A DNA stretch of 64,000 nucleotides from positions 47,322-111,321 of the forward strand of contig PDHQ01000108.1 of assembly GCA_003339415.1 (NCBI GenBank), in the 5' to 3' direction. Position 1 is the first letter of the stretch. Each line of letters opens with the position of its first letter. The DNA is from Ophiocordyceps camponoti-saundersi (nom. inval.) (lineage: Eukaryota; Ascomycota; Sordariomycetes; Hypocreales; Ophiocordycipitaceae). The notes below the pieces were generated by a model. That model was not told the DNA's origin. It worked only from the letters and a program-made list of their open reading frames with translations, and ran no database searches. The translations under genes and the position numbers were made by a program. Shown here one piece after another: positions 26,909-38,506 of the stretch.

Positions 26909-29475
26909 TTAGTAGCTTTTCTTTTTATAATTAGGAATATATATTTATTAAGTAAGTAATTTAGGTATAATTAAGTTCCTTTAGTAGCTCTTATAGATTA
27001 AATTATTTCTCTATTTTTAAAAACTTATATAGTTTAGGATTAGTAAATACCCTTACTTTACTAATTTATAAATAAACTTAAGTTAATATTATATTAATAT
27101 CTAATATATTTCTTAATAATTCTAATATAATTTTCTAAAATAGTATATATTAAGCTATATATCGCGTCTCCCTATTATTTATATTTTATAAATAATAAAT
27201 AAAGTTTAAGTAGTAAACTTAACGCTATATATTATTACTAATATAAAGCTTAACGCTATATATTATTAGCCGCTATTATAAGCTAGTTCCTTAGCTTAAT
27301 TATTTTTAAACTAAAGAATTAGTAAGTAACTCCCCTAAATATAATATAAGCTAATTATAGGGATATTACTAAAATATCTTACTTTAAAGACCCCTAGTAA
27401 ATATTAGCCGCGCGAGGGGGAATCTCCCCTATTAACTAATAAACCCTTATAGCTAGCGAAAGTTATTTCCTTCTTATAGCACTAAGCGTTCTTATATTAT
27501 AATATTTATAATTCCGCTAAGTTATTATAATCTTTATATTACGATACTCTTAAGGTAGCGTAATTCTTAACTTTAGGAGTACCGTAATCCCCTAATAATA
27601 TTCTCTTTTTAGTTTAAGGATTAAAAAAATAAAGAATAAATATAATATAGTATATTAAATAAAAAACGCGATATTTAGTAAACTTTCGCTAAGTTATTTA
27701 TAAAAAATAAATAAGAAAGACTAAGGTAATTATAAAAAGGGAAAGGAAAAAAAAAATTTTTAAAAAGGGGGGGGGGTATTTATACTTAAGAGGTATATAC
27801 TTTTTATATCTATAAAAGGGGTTAGTATATATTAATATATTACTTATAAGAGGGGTAAGTATATATTTTATTTAGTAAGGTAAATTAATAACTTAGTACC
27901 TTACTTATAAATTACCCTACGCCTAAGCTTCTTATTCCTTTCTTTTTTTTTTTACTTTTATTATTATTATTATTATCGTTATTATTATCGTATATAAGAA
28001 GGTAAAGTTAAGTTAATCCTAAATTAGTATTATAATAAGCTTTTACTAACTTTAACTTAAGATTTATTATATATTAAGACTGCCCCCTTATATACTTACC
28101 GCTTTACGCGGTTATTAGATTATTATTTTAAGTCCTAAGTCTAAGAATAATATTAATAACGATAATACTCTTAAAGCTTTAATTCGCTAGTAGCGTAAAA
28201 ATATATTAATTTTAGCTCTAATTTATATTAGCTATAAGTTAAGATTAACCTAGTTTCTAATATATTTTAAACTTAGCTTCGAATATATATTACGCGTATC
28301 TTACTCCTATCTCCTCTACGCGCCCCTTATAAGCTTTTTCTATAATATCTATAATTATTTTTCGCCCGCGTCTATAAATACCGTTACTTACGCTAGTAGT
28401 AACGCTTATTATACCCTATTAAGTATAACCCGCTAAGCGTAAACTTTTTATATCCCCGCTACTATTTATATTATTATCTTAAGCGCGGCGCGATAATATT
28501 AAGCACGGCGATATTAAGAGGGTACCCTTATACTAAAATTATATTAGCTATATAAGTAAGTAAAAGCTAGCTATTAACGCTTATTAAGAATAGGTATTTT
28601 AGCTAATAACTACTTATTATTAATATACTAAAAAAGGTATCTAATATAATAATATATATATAGCTTATTAAAATTTAATTTTATATAAACTAATACTAAC
28701 TTAATAAACTATCTTAGCTATTATTACTTTTATATAAGCTTTTATTATATTTATAAGTAATAATACGCTTTTATATAAAAACTAGCGTACTAAAGTAAGT
28801 TTAATAATAATCTAATCTTTATTTATATTTAAGTTAATATCTAACTAATATTATTAATATAGTAGTATTATTTAGCTAGCCTTATATAATTATTACGCGT
28901 CGCGCCCTCTTAAATATCCGCGTTAGGAGTAAAGGTAAGGGACTTTAGTTTTAAGGATTTTATTTTTTCTTTTCTTATTATTTTTATTTTTTATTATTTT
29001 TATCTTTTATATATTACTAAATTAACTTAATTATAAAAAACTTTTAATACTAAACTTATAAAAGCTTAGTAAATAATAGTTACGGAGTAACTATTAAAAC
29101 TAATTTAAAGTTAATAAGATTTTAAGTTAAAATTAAAATAAGTTCCTAAAAATCCTAAACTAAAAATAAAGAAAAGAAAGAATAAATAATATTAACTTAT
29201 AATAAGTTATTACTAAATACTAAGATATCCGAATTATTAAGTTACTAATTAGATATTAGTTAAAATATATCTATATATTATCGAAATAATAATTATAGTT
29301 TTCTAAAAGTTAGTATTTTAATAAATATCTATTATCTAAATTTCTTTTCTATTTTTAATCTAAACTAAGGTTAAATAATAATAAAGCTAGTATTTTAGCT
29401 TATATTAATTAACTAAATTTTAAGTAATAAAAAGTAATTAAGTTTATAATATAACTTAGCTTTATTACTAATTAG
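26909..29475. other. Interior of D1, no coding function recognised
   Basis: About 2.57 kb shared with D2 in reverse. It includes a homopolymer run of G at about 27,767-27,775, a pyrimidine tract with a TTA microsatellite at about 27,940-27,990, and GC-richer stretches near 27,410-27,600 and 28,080-28,520. No RT, integrase or protease motif was seen on either strand. Confidence 0.6.
27940..27991 (+). repeat. Pyrimidine tract and TTA microsatellite in D1
   Basis: A T-rich tract runs into a (TTA)n array interrupted by TCG. The matching TAA array in D2 is near 61,585-61,606. Confidence 0.75.
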
Positions 29476-29983
29476 TATTAGTTAAGTATCTTTTTTAAGC
29501 TAAATAAGTAGCTAGAGTTATATTATAAACTTTTTATAATAAAAATACTAATAAATTAGATTTAAAATATATATATTATATTAACTTAAATAATAAAATT
29601 TAAGTAACTTATTTAGATTATATAATATATAAGAATATTATATTTATTATATAATATATTCTAGCTAATAGAGTTATAAAAGATTAAATAATAACTTTAC
29701 TTATAACTTATCTTTCTCTTAAAAAGTATAAAGAAGTAAGTATATTATATATATATTCCCCCTCCTATTAACTACCTCCCTATCCTCCTCCTATATTAAC
29801 TTCGTATATTATATTAATATTATATTAGTCTTAGATCGGTATTATCTTAAGTTTAACTCCTCTTTATATATATCCCTAACCTCCTACTTTATTTATATAG
29901 AGATAGTTATTTCTATAACGCGTGCTACGCGTATTTAACGCGTATTATATTCCTAAGTAGCTAGCGATATATATATTCTAATA
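29476..29983. repeat. Right LTR of D1
   Basis: 508 bp, the same length as the left LTR. Ends in CTAATA, the RIP form of CTAACA, followed by the TSD copy TTATT. Confidence 0.9.
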
Positions 29984-29988
29984 TTATT

Positions 29989-30960
29989 ACTTAAAGTAAG
30001 GATTACGTAAATAAATTTATATAACTTATTCCCTCTTTTCTTAAAAGTTATATTATAGAATAATATTCTAGAAATCTAAACTCTTAGATTAGATTAAAAC
30101 TTACTTTTCCTAGTCTTAGAATCTAAGAATAAGTAAAAGCTTTATAGAAAAAGTTTACTATCTAATTTAATATTACCGCTTTTATTATATAAAAATAAAG
30201 CTTTATATTTTAGGATATACTTACTAAAAAGGACTTCTAATTATAAATATCTAAGATAAAAAGAATAGCTTAAGTAGCCCTTTATCCTAAATAATCTATA
30301 TTAATAATTATCTTTTCCTAACTTAATATCTTTCTCTAAAAAATTTTCCGATAGCTAATTAGCGAAAATACCTTAGATAACTAAGTATATAAATACGAAT
30401 TATTTATTCTAAACTTTTAAATTAAGCTAACTAAGGGAACTTAAGGTATTTTTTAAAATAACGCTACTTAGTATATAGCTTTAAGTAAGTTACCTTAATA
30501 TAAATATAAGGTAAATAATTCCGAGGAGAAATCTTCGCGAAATCTAAACCGCTAACCGGATTATAAACTAAATAACTTCCCTAGAAAGCTAATAGATAAT
30601 ACCTAGAAACCTTTTAATAAGAATATTAAGTTTAAAATAAAGATAAAATAGCTTTTCCTAAAAAAAAATAGAGAAGGCTTAAAAAGTAATTTTATTTTTA
30701 TTAATCTTACTTATAAACTTACTAAATAAGATCCTAATATTAATAAAGTCTTTATAATCTTTTTTAAAATATATAATATAATCTTTAATATTTTGGAATA
30801 TAATTTAGATAATAAAACTAACTTATCTAAATTATCTAAGGCCGAAAAAGATAAATAATAAGCTAATAATTTATATTATCTTATTTCGGATCTTAAGAAA
30901 TATAAAATAAAACCTCTTAATACTATTAAAGACCTCTTTCCTAAAAACCTTCCTATTATC
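29989..30960 (+). pseudogene. gag of Gypsy element C, continuation after D1
   Basis: Sequence resuming after D1 and running up to the protease/RT part of pol. One plus-strand frame is protein-like and rich in Gln-derived stops and Lys. It is called gag by position only; the boundary with pol is not resolved. Confidence 0.55.
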
Positions 30961-31189
30961 GAAGCTACTCCTTAAATAACTAATTTTCCTTTAAAATAAG
31001 TTTCCCGTTTTTCTTATATAAAGATTTTAATATTCGGTAGAAATAAACTATTTAACGCTATAAAAATATATATTAATATTAAAGTAAATAAATCCCTTAT
31101 TAGGAAAAACTTACTTAATAAGTTTAATAATATTAATTATAATTTAATAATAATTTATAGCTTAAATAATATTAGATTAGCCTTAACTT

Positions 31190-34100
31190 ATAATTAAGCT
31201 ACCTTTACTTTATATATTATTAGTAAAATTAATAGTAAGTTTTATATTAATAAGTTTAAAGCTAGCGCTTAAGTTATAAAGTATCTTCTTACCGGAGTTT
31301 TATTAGGATAAGGATTCTCGATCCCTTATAGAATTAATATTCTTAACTCTCGATAAGAGCTTTAAATTTAACTTTATAAAAGAATATATATTAAATACTA
31401 TTTTACTTATAAAGGACTAGCTATTCGTAAATATATAATAGCCGCTTTAGTAATAATAATCCCTCCTTTTTTAATAAGTATAATTTTAGTATTAATTAAA
31501 GATCCCCCTAAGAATTATAACCTTATCTTCTTTCCTAATTTTTATTTCCTTTTAGGTTTAATTATTCGTAATAATTTTTATTAAACTATCTTTAACTTAA
31601 ATAATAAACTAATCTCTTTTAAATAAAAAGAAAAGGTTAGTATTATACTAAATCTTAATAATTAATTTTCTTTTATAATCCCTTAATAAATTACTAAAAA
31701 AGACTCCTTAAATAACCCCTATAAATATTTAACGCTAGATTCTCTTTTAAACTAAATAATATTATCTAACGAAACTAATACTAACTTACCTCTTATTAAT
31801 ATCCTAAATCTAAGTTAACCTTATTAGTTAAATATCTTTAAAATACCCGATATCTTAGAAATTGAAAAAGAATACGGCGTTAAAATCTATATACTAGATT
31901 CTTAGTTATCTAGAAAAGTAAAATAATTTTACGATTCTTTTCCGAAACTATAGGAAGATACTAAACTAATTAATCTGCCCCCTAAGCGGTATCTAAAGAT
32001 CCCTCTTATCGATAATTAGCACGAGAAGAAACTTAGTTTATATCCTTATTTACTAAATAAACCTAATTAAGATTTCCTTAATAAAAAGTATAACGATATA
32101 TATTTATAAGGTAAAATAAAATAGGCGCTTAAAGCTTTACCTTTCGCTAGCTTATATTTTATTATTTAGAGAAAAAGTAAACTATATATTATTAATAACT
32201 TATAAGCTTTAAATAGCGTAGCTATTCCTAATATATATCTAATACCTCTCTTTTAAGATATAATCTATAAGTTAGCGGGTAAAAAGGTTATTTCTATTAT
32301 CGATATTTAAAGCTTTTTCTATTAGTTTCTTATTTATTTAGATTACTAAGAGCAGTTTATAATTACTTCTTATTATAGATTAAAGAGGGCTATAATCGCT
32401 TTTATAAAATATAAAAATTCTCCTACTTATATATAAAGATTTATTAATTATATTCTCTAACTATATAAAGTATATACTGCTAAATATATTAATAATATAG
32501 TAATTTTCTCTAATACCTTAGAAAATTATATTAAGTATCTAACTATAATATTTAATCTTTTTATTAGTATAAATCTTTCCCTTTTTACTCCTAAATTATT
32601 CCTTTATTACTTATCTATAAAGATATTAAAGTACTACGTTAACGGATTTATACTAATAAATACTTAATTTTAAGTAAAAGCCTTATAAGATATTAAGTTC
32701 CCTAATATCTTATAATATCTTAAATAGTAAATTAGTTTAGTTAAATATATAAGATATCTTATTCCTTATTTTACGTAATAAATTAACCTTTTTTAGAAAC
32801 GTAAAATAGTAATATTTTAAAAAAGATAGGAAAATAAAGTATCTATTACTAAACTAAAAAGAAATACCTTTACCTCTTAGTTTAAGATTATCCTAATAAA
32901 GGAAGAAACCGATTATTTTAATAATATTACTAATACCTTTTATAATAACGCTACTTTTAATTAGTTCTTTCCTAATCGTTAACTTTTTTTATAAATCGAT
33001 ACCTCCTAAGAGAATAGTTTTATAGCCTATCTTTTCTATATTAATAATAAGGAATCTTAGAAACTATCTTTAGCTCCGCCTTAGTAATTTATTAAACCTA
33101 TTTACTATCTTCGTTATACCCTTAAATTAGCCGAAACTAAATATTAGCTAACTAAACTTAAAATCTCCTATTTAATATAAGCTTATCGTAAACTCCGGAC
33201 TTATTTAATTAGAACCTAGAAACTAAAAATTATAATTTTTATAAATTATATTATAATTTTAGTAATTATAAAATAAACCTCTCCTTTTACTATTAATATA
33301 AAAAGTAATAATTACCTTACTTTCGCTTTTTAGTTTCTAAGTTAATACTTTTTTAAAGTTTAATATATCCTAAGTATTTTTAATATTCTTATAAACTCTC
33401 TCTTACGCCTTTTCTTAAAAGTAATTCTTAAAAAAAGATAAGAAAAACTTAAGGATATTTAAGAGGATTATATTAACTAGGACTATATACTTATTTCTTT
33501 AAAGGCTATTCTTAATAACGCCTTCTAATATAAGATTTCCGAAAAATATTTTTTTAATATATAATAATCTAAAATCTTAGAGTAACTTAAAGATAAAAAC
33601 TCTTAGAAAGGACTCCTTTTTATTTAAGTAAATAGCTTATTATATTTTAAAAATATTAATAATTAACGATAATTTTATATTCTCGAAAACTATATTAAAG
33701 AAATTATTTTTAAGTATTATTTTCGTAAATTTTATACTAATTAAAAATATATATAAGCTAAACTTTCCTCTAATTTTATTATTTTCTAATTAAAAAAAAA
33801 GATTAACGATTTCGTAAATAAATATAATATTTATAAATATAATTAAACTAATAAATAGCCTCCCCTTAAGGAAATAGTTCCTATTTATTTCTTAATAATC
33901 CCTTTTTATATAATTATAGTAAACTTTATTACTAAACTCCCTCTAATCTTTTTAAAAAACTTACTTTAATTTAAACCTAAAAGAAAGTTTTATAATACCC
34001 TCCTTACTATTACTAATAAGTTCTTAAAAATATATATTTTAACCCTTAGATATAATTACTTTACCGCTAAAAAATAAGCTTAGCGGTTATATTATAAGCT

Positions 34101-35090
34101 TACTTATTATAACTAAGAATTCTTAAAATAAATTATCTCTAATTAAGATTTAAAGTTTATATCTAAGCTTTAAAAAACCTTATAATTTACCTTTAATACT
34201 AAACTCCTAATATTAACTATATATTACTTATAAACTAATAATCTATCTAAAAAATAAAACTAGATTATTAAAATCGCTTTTAGATTCTTCGCTATTAACT
34301 TCCTAATAAAGTAATAGATTAACGCCCTACTAGCTTTTTAGTTTTCTCTTAATAACTCCTTCTCCTTAGTTATTAAGATTACGCTAAGTAAGTTACTTAT
34401 TAAATTCTAAATAAATAATAATTTTTATTATCTAAGCGATTAAGCTTCTCTTAAATCTTAGGAAATATTAAAAGATAAGGTAATTATCTTTATTATTTAC
34501 GCCTAAGCTATAATAAAACGATATTATAATAAGAAATATTAGAAGCTTAAGTTTAAGCTTAGTAATTAGGTTTAGCTAAAACTTAGGAAAAGATATTTTA
34601 TTCCTAATAAATAAGTAGTAAAGCTTTTAAAATAGTAAACTAAGCCCTTCTACGTAATTAAATAAATTAGCTATTTAGCTTATTAACTAAATTTTAATAA
34701 CTCTATAAATATCTATCTTATTATATTAGTTATTTAACTTTAACTAGCTAATATTTTAGGAGAATAACTTAGCCCTAAGCTAGATACTAATAACTATAAG
34801 ATTAAATAAATCCTTAATAAAAGAAAGGTTAAAAGAGGATAAGGTATTACTTAAATAGAGTATCTTATATATTAGAAAAGATACCCGAATAATAATAATT
34901 AATAAGTAGCCGAAAAAGACTTTTAATAAAAGGAGATAATTAAAGAATTTAAGAAAGAAAAAGATAAGTTAAAAGCTAGGCTAGATATTATTAAGAAAAA
35001 ATATATAAATACTCTTAAAAAGTACTAGCTATTAAAATAAGGTAAATAAGTTACTTAGTAATAAACGCGTAAAATCTTTAGGAAATAATA
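31190..35090 (+). pseudogene. pol: pol of Gypsy element C (PR, RT, RNase H, integrase, chromodomain)
   Basis: One frame stays in phase from about 31,200 to 35,090, interrupted only by TAG/TAA. Protease would lie before 31,900. RT (about 32,100-32,800) has an ALNSVAIPN-like block, SIIDI with its Asp kept (GAT at 32,302), and the catalytic box INNIVIFSNTLE in place of IDDIVIFSNTLE (32,488 on). RNase H (about 32,990-33,400) has QIDTSQENSF and LAETKYQLTKLKISYLIQAY. Integrase (33,880-34,400) has all three acidic positions changed: Asp to Asn at 33,922 and 34,141, Glu to Lys at 34,249. A chromodomain with KQILNKRKVKRGQG follows at 34,795-34,960. G to A change after T explains each loss. Function: replication and chromatin-targeted integration; dead here. 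Confidence 0.92.
34795..34960 (+). pseudogene. Chromodomain at the C-terminus of pol (element C)
   Basis: The segment reads YKIKQILNKRKVKRGQG, then EYLIY and KRYP with in-frame stops where Trp and Gln are expected. This matches the chromodomain pattern of chromoviral integrases, which bind methylated histone H3 and steer insertion to heterochromatin. That would agree with the repeat-rich location. Confidence 0.8.
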
Positions 35091-35309
35091 AACTTAATAC
35101 GTTACTATTTATATTAGATTTCCCTTTATTTTCCTACCTTTTCTCTCTTACCTCCCCTCTTTTCTATTTATCCTCTCTTATCCCTTTTATATTATTTATT
35201 TTTATTATATCTTTCCTATATATTATATCTATTCCCCTTATAATTATTCCCTTTTATTCTCTAATTCTATTTATTTTCTTCTTATTTTTCCTTTTTTTTA
35301 TACCTAAAA
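35091..35309 (+). other. Pyrimidine-rich spacer after pol
   Basis: About 200 bp made mostly of T and C on the plus strand, between the pol end and the extra frame. It translates as one long hydrophobic string, but such a string is what any T/C tract gives, so no membrane protein is claimed. Confidence 0.5.
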
Positions 35310-36740
35310 TCGATCCGCCTTATAATAATTCTTATCGTTCTCGTAATAAAACTTACTATAAGCTATTTTATAAGTAGCTAATTTGCACTCCCCTAGCACT
35401 TATATTTGAAAGCTTTAAGAGAGCTATTTAGCTATTTAGAAACCTTGCTAAATTTTAGTATTTATTTAAATCTCTTACTTATAAATTTAATAACTAGAAA
35501 TCGAATAACCGTATAATATTTATCGCTTAGAAATAAGCACTCTAAGGAGAAAGCTACGATCTATCTTTTAGTAAATTAAACGGTTATATTTATTATATTA
35601 ATTATAAAATAAAAAGATAAGCTAATAGCGAAAAACTCCCTAATAATAAAGACTATAATTTTAAGTACTTACTTTTAAATAATAACTCTAACTCTAATCG
35701 CTTTTTACTTAATATTTCCGAAATTATAGCGCTTAAATATTCTACTTAATAAATTACTATAATATCTTCTTCTACTATTAGCTTAGCTTTTAAAATATTA
35801 GCTACTTTATTAAGAAGCTATACTTATCTTACGCTATTATACTCCCTTATTAATATTAAAAGGAATATCTTTCTATAGTCCGACTAATTTAGAAAGAACT
35901 ATTATAGCGCGTACGCGCTATTAGAAATTATAAAAGATTATATTAAGAGCCTAATTAGCGGGTAAGTTTACTAAGACTTCGAAGAATTAAAGGAGATTAA
36001 GAAAATCCTAGCTATTATCTTATATACTAACTACCTTAGTAAGATAAAACGAATAGTATTAGCAGCTATAAAAAAAACTAAGGTTAAGAGAGCTATTTTT
36101 ATTTTTAGGAAATCCTTAGTAAGGCAATTTATTACTTCTCCTACTCCTACTTAATAAAGCGTTCTTAGAACCCCTAATAAATAAACTTATTCTACCTCTT
36201 AGTAACCCGTAACTCTTATAACTATTTCTAAAATTACTATTTAATTTTAAAAAGTTTTAAAAGCTAAAAATATTAAGGAGGCCGATAATAATTTCTTAGT
36301 AACTTATTATAATAATTTAATCTAAGTTATTAAATACTTACCTACTCTTTTCGTAATATATTATAATAAGTAAGCTTTAGTATTCTAAGATACAAATATC
36401 GCCCTAATTTAGGTAATATATTTTATTAAATACCTTACTAAATATAATACTTCTCTTAGCCTAAGTTATATAGCGAAAATATTTAGTATTAGTAACGAAT
36501 AAGTTATTAATTTCCCTATTCTTATACTTATCTTATTTAATACTCCTACTCTTAAGAATATATCGCTTAATATTAATAAGGTTATTATATTTATTAATAA
36601 GAAATCCGCGTTTAATAATTTAAGGAAAATTCTAAAATTTTATAAGAGAAACTATTAGGACTTATATATTTATATAAAAAATAGATATATCTACCTAGCG
36701 AAAATATCGTTATATTATTACTAGCTATTACTATTAATTA
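35310..36740 (+). pseudogene. Additional ORF between pol and 3' LTR of element C
   Basis: A second long frame, in a different phase from pol (codons start at positions like 36,050), runs about 1.4 kb with stops only of TAG/TAA type. It begins near a Ser/Arg/Asn-rich stretch, then has helical-looking charged parts such as DFEELKEIKKILA (about 35,977) and a Thr/Pro/Ser-rich linker (about 36,130-36,240). I do not recognise the family. The position is where retroviruses carry env, but I see no signal peptide or membrane anchor. Options are an accessory protein, a captured host gene or a fragment of another element. No repeat boundary separates it from pol. Confidence 0.55.
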
Positions 36741-37900
36741 TACCCTTTTATTAGCTTAAAGCGATATTATCGGAAATAAAATAACCTTAAACTTTAGTAA
36801 TATTCCGGTTTTTAATATCTTAGATTTAGTTAAAATAGCTCCCGATAACGTTACTAAAGAGCTATATAGTTAGATAGGTAGCTTAGTTAAACCTTTTAAT
36901 AATACTAAATATATTATAACTATTAAACTTATTAACGCGGACCTTTTCGTTAATATAACGATAGATTAAGGTATTCCCTAGCTCTTTATATAATATCGGT
37001 ATAAATTATAGCAGAGAAATACGTTAATAACACGCTCTATATTAAGAGCACGCGTTATACCGTTTAACTATTAATATATAATAGTTTTTATATCTATTTA
37101 ACTATTAATAAATAATAAATCTCTAAGTTATTTAACTATTAATAAGTAATAACTATTATATTTACTAAGCTTAGGTAAGAACCTCGTAAATTAATATATT
37201 TTTAGTATTATTTTTTAATATCTTTATAATATAGTATTAGTTATATACTATTTATCTTATACTCTATACGCTATAAATAGGGGAAAGAATATCGGCTATA
37301 ATAAGAAGGCTATATAAAGCCTATTTATTATAGACTACTCGCGATATACGCTTAAAGATAAGTATAACTATCCGTAATATAGTTAACTTTATTATTATTT
37401 ATAATATCTTAGACGCTTCTATCTTCGTAGAGTATACTATACCTAAAGCTATAGACTATATCTCTTACGCTAGTTACGGTAAGATTATCTATATTCGCTC
37501 TTATATTATTACCGTAACTTACGCTACTTTATATAATAAGGATAGTAAGAAGTTTTCCTTTATTCTATTCCTTTAATTCGCTATTACGTCGCGTCCCTAT
37601 TATTCCTATTTTTCTTTCGCTATATTACGATACTTTTTACCGTAACGTATATTTTTCTATATATATCTAATATATATTATAATTTTCCTTTATTATTTTT
37701 ATCTTATTCTTTTATTTCTTTCCTATGTTATATAGATTAATTTAGTTCTCTATACGTAGATCCCTAATAATATTTCTTAATCTATAAATAGATATAGTTA
37801 TTAGAGTTAATATAGAAAAAGCCTTCAAGTATAATAATAATTTCTAAAGTAAAATAAGGAGTTAATAAAGCTATTAGAATTCTTTTCTAGCTTAGGGAGT
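36741..37900 (+). other. 3' untranslated part of element C
   Basis: Moderately GC-richer sequence leading to the 3' LTR, ending in the purine-rich CTTAGGGAG that may be the polypurine tract. Around 36,780-36,960 the additional frame may continue; nothing else recognised. Confidence 0.45.
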
Positions 37901-38501
37901 TAATACGGGACGTATAATAATAATACGGGACGTATAATAATACCCTTATAAATTGCTTAACCTCTTATAATATTTCCCTAAGATTTCCTAAGATTTCCCG
38001 CTTTAGGATTTTACTTAGATTTCCCCTAGAAACTTTATTACCTTTACGCTTAGGAAATTACTAAGATTTCCTCTTAGGATTTTACTAAGATTTCTAGTAA
38101 GATCTAATATTAAAATATACCTCTAGAAATCTCCGGATTTTACTAAGAAATCCCCGTATATTAGGAAATTACCGCGTACTAGGAAATCTTTATTTTACTA
38201 ATATACTCGGAAATTACCGTAAAATCCCCTTAAGTAAATACCTTTAAGATTATATTAGGAAATCTTCCTTAAGCTCCTAGCTATATAATTAGCCTAGTAT
38301 TCCTTTAAGTAATAATTTAGATTCTTTTATAGTTACTATTTTAATTCTTAAAAGACTTTTACCTATACTTATACCTTTTATAGTAGCTATTCTATAATCT
38401 TACGATTAGTAGCTAGCCCGTCTCCCTTTCCTATATACTATATCTAGTAGCTAGCTTAGTATATATAACTACTAGTAGATTATACGTATAAGCGCATATT
38501 A
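37901..38501 (+). repeat. 3' LTR of Gypsy element C
   Basis: 601 bp; 20 bp shorter than the 5' LTR because it has two rather than three of the 20-bp opening units. The copies differ mainly by C/T and G/A changes. Followed by the TSD ACTAT. Confidence 0.9.
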
Positions 38502-38506
38502 ACTAT

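Larger units (their letters stand above)
26401..29983 (-). mobile_element. LTR retrotransposon D, copy 1 (nested in gag of C)
   Basis: Two 508-bp LTRs enclose about 2.57 kb. The LTRs are RIP forms of TGTTAG...CTAACA. Flanks TTACT (26,396-26,400) and TTATT (29,984-29,988) are a 5-bp TSD with one C/T difference. The same element recurs in opposite orientation as D2 (59,589-63,154). No gag or pol motif is visible, so it looks like a non-autonomous LARD-type element. Orientation is judged from a purine tract on the minus strand next to the left LTR (complement of CTTTTCTTTTT at about 26,916); a primer-binding site could be argued on either side, so strand is tentative. Confidence 0.88.
24712..38501 (+). 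mobile_element. Ty3/Gypsy chromodomain retrotransposon C with nested element D1
   Basis: LTRs of 621 and 601 bp bracket gag, pol (RT, RNase H, integrase, chromodomain) and an extra frame. A perfect 5-bp TSD, ACTAT, lies at 24707-24711 and 38502-38506. The LTRs start and end in TA, the RIP form of TG...CA. Gag is split by LTR element D1 (26,401-29,983). Without D1 and its TSD copy the element would be about 10.2 kb, long for a fungal Gypsy element. All frames carry many TAG/TAA stops and catalytic residues are lost, so it is dead. Order PR-RT-RH-IN-chromodomain is that of chromoviruses. Confidence 0.93.

Noticed and set aside
35091..35309. A multi-pass membrane protein after pol
   Set aside because: Hydrophobic translation arises automatically from the T/C-rich tract, and no flanking signal supports it.
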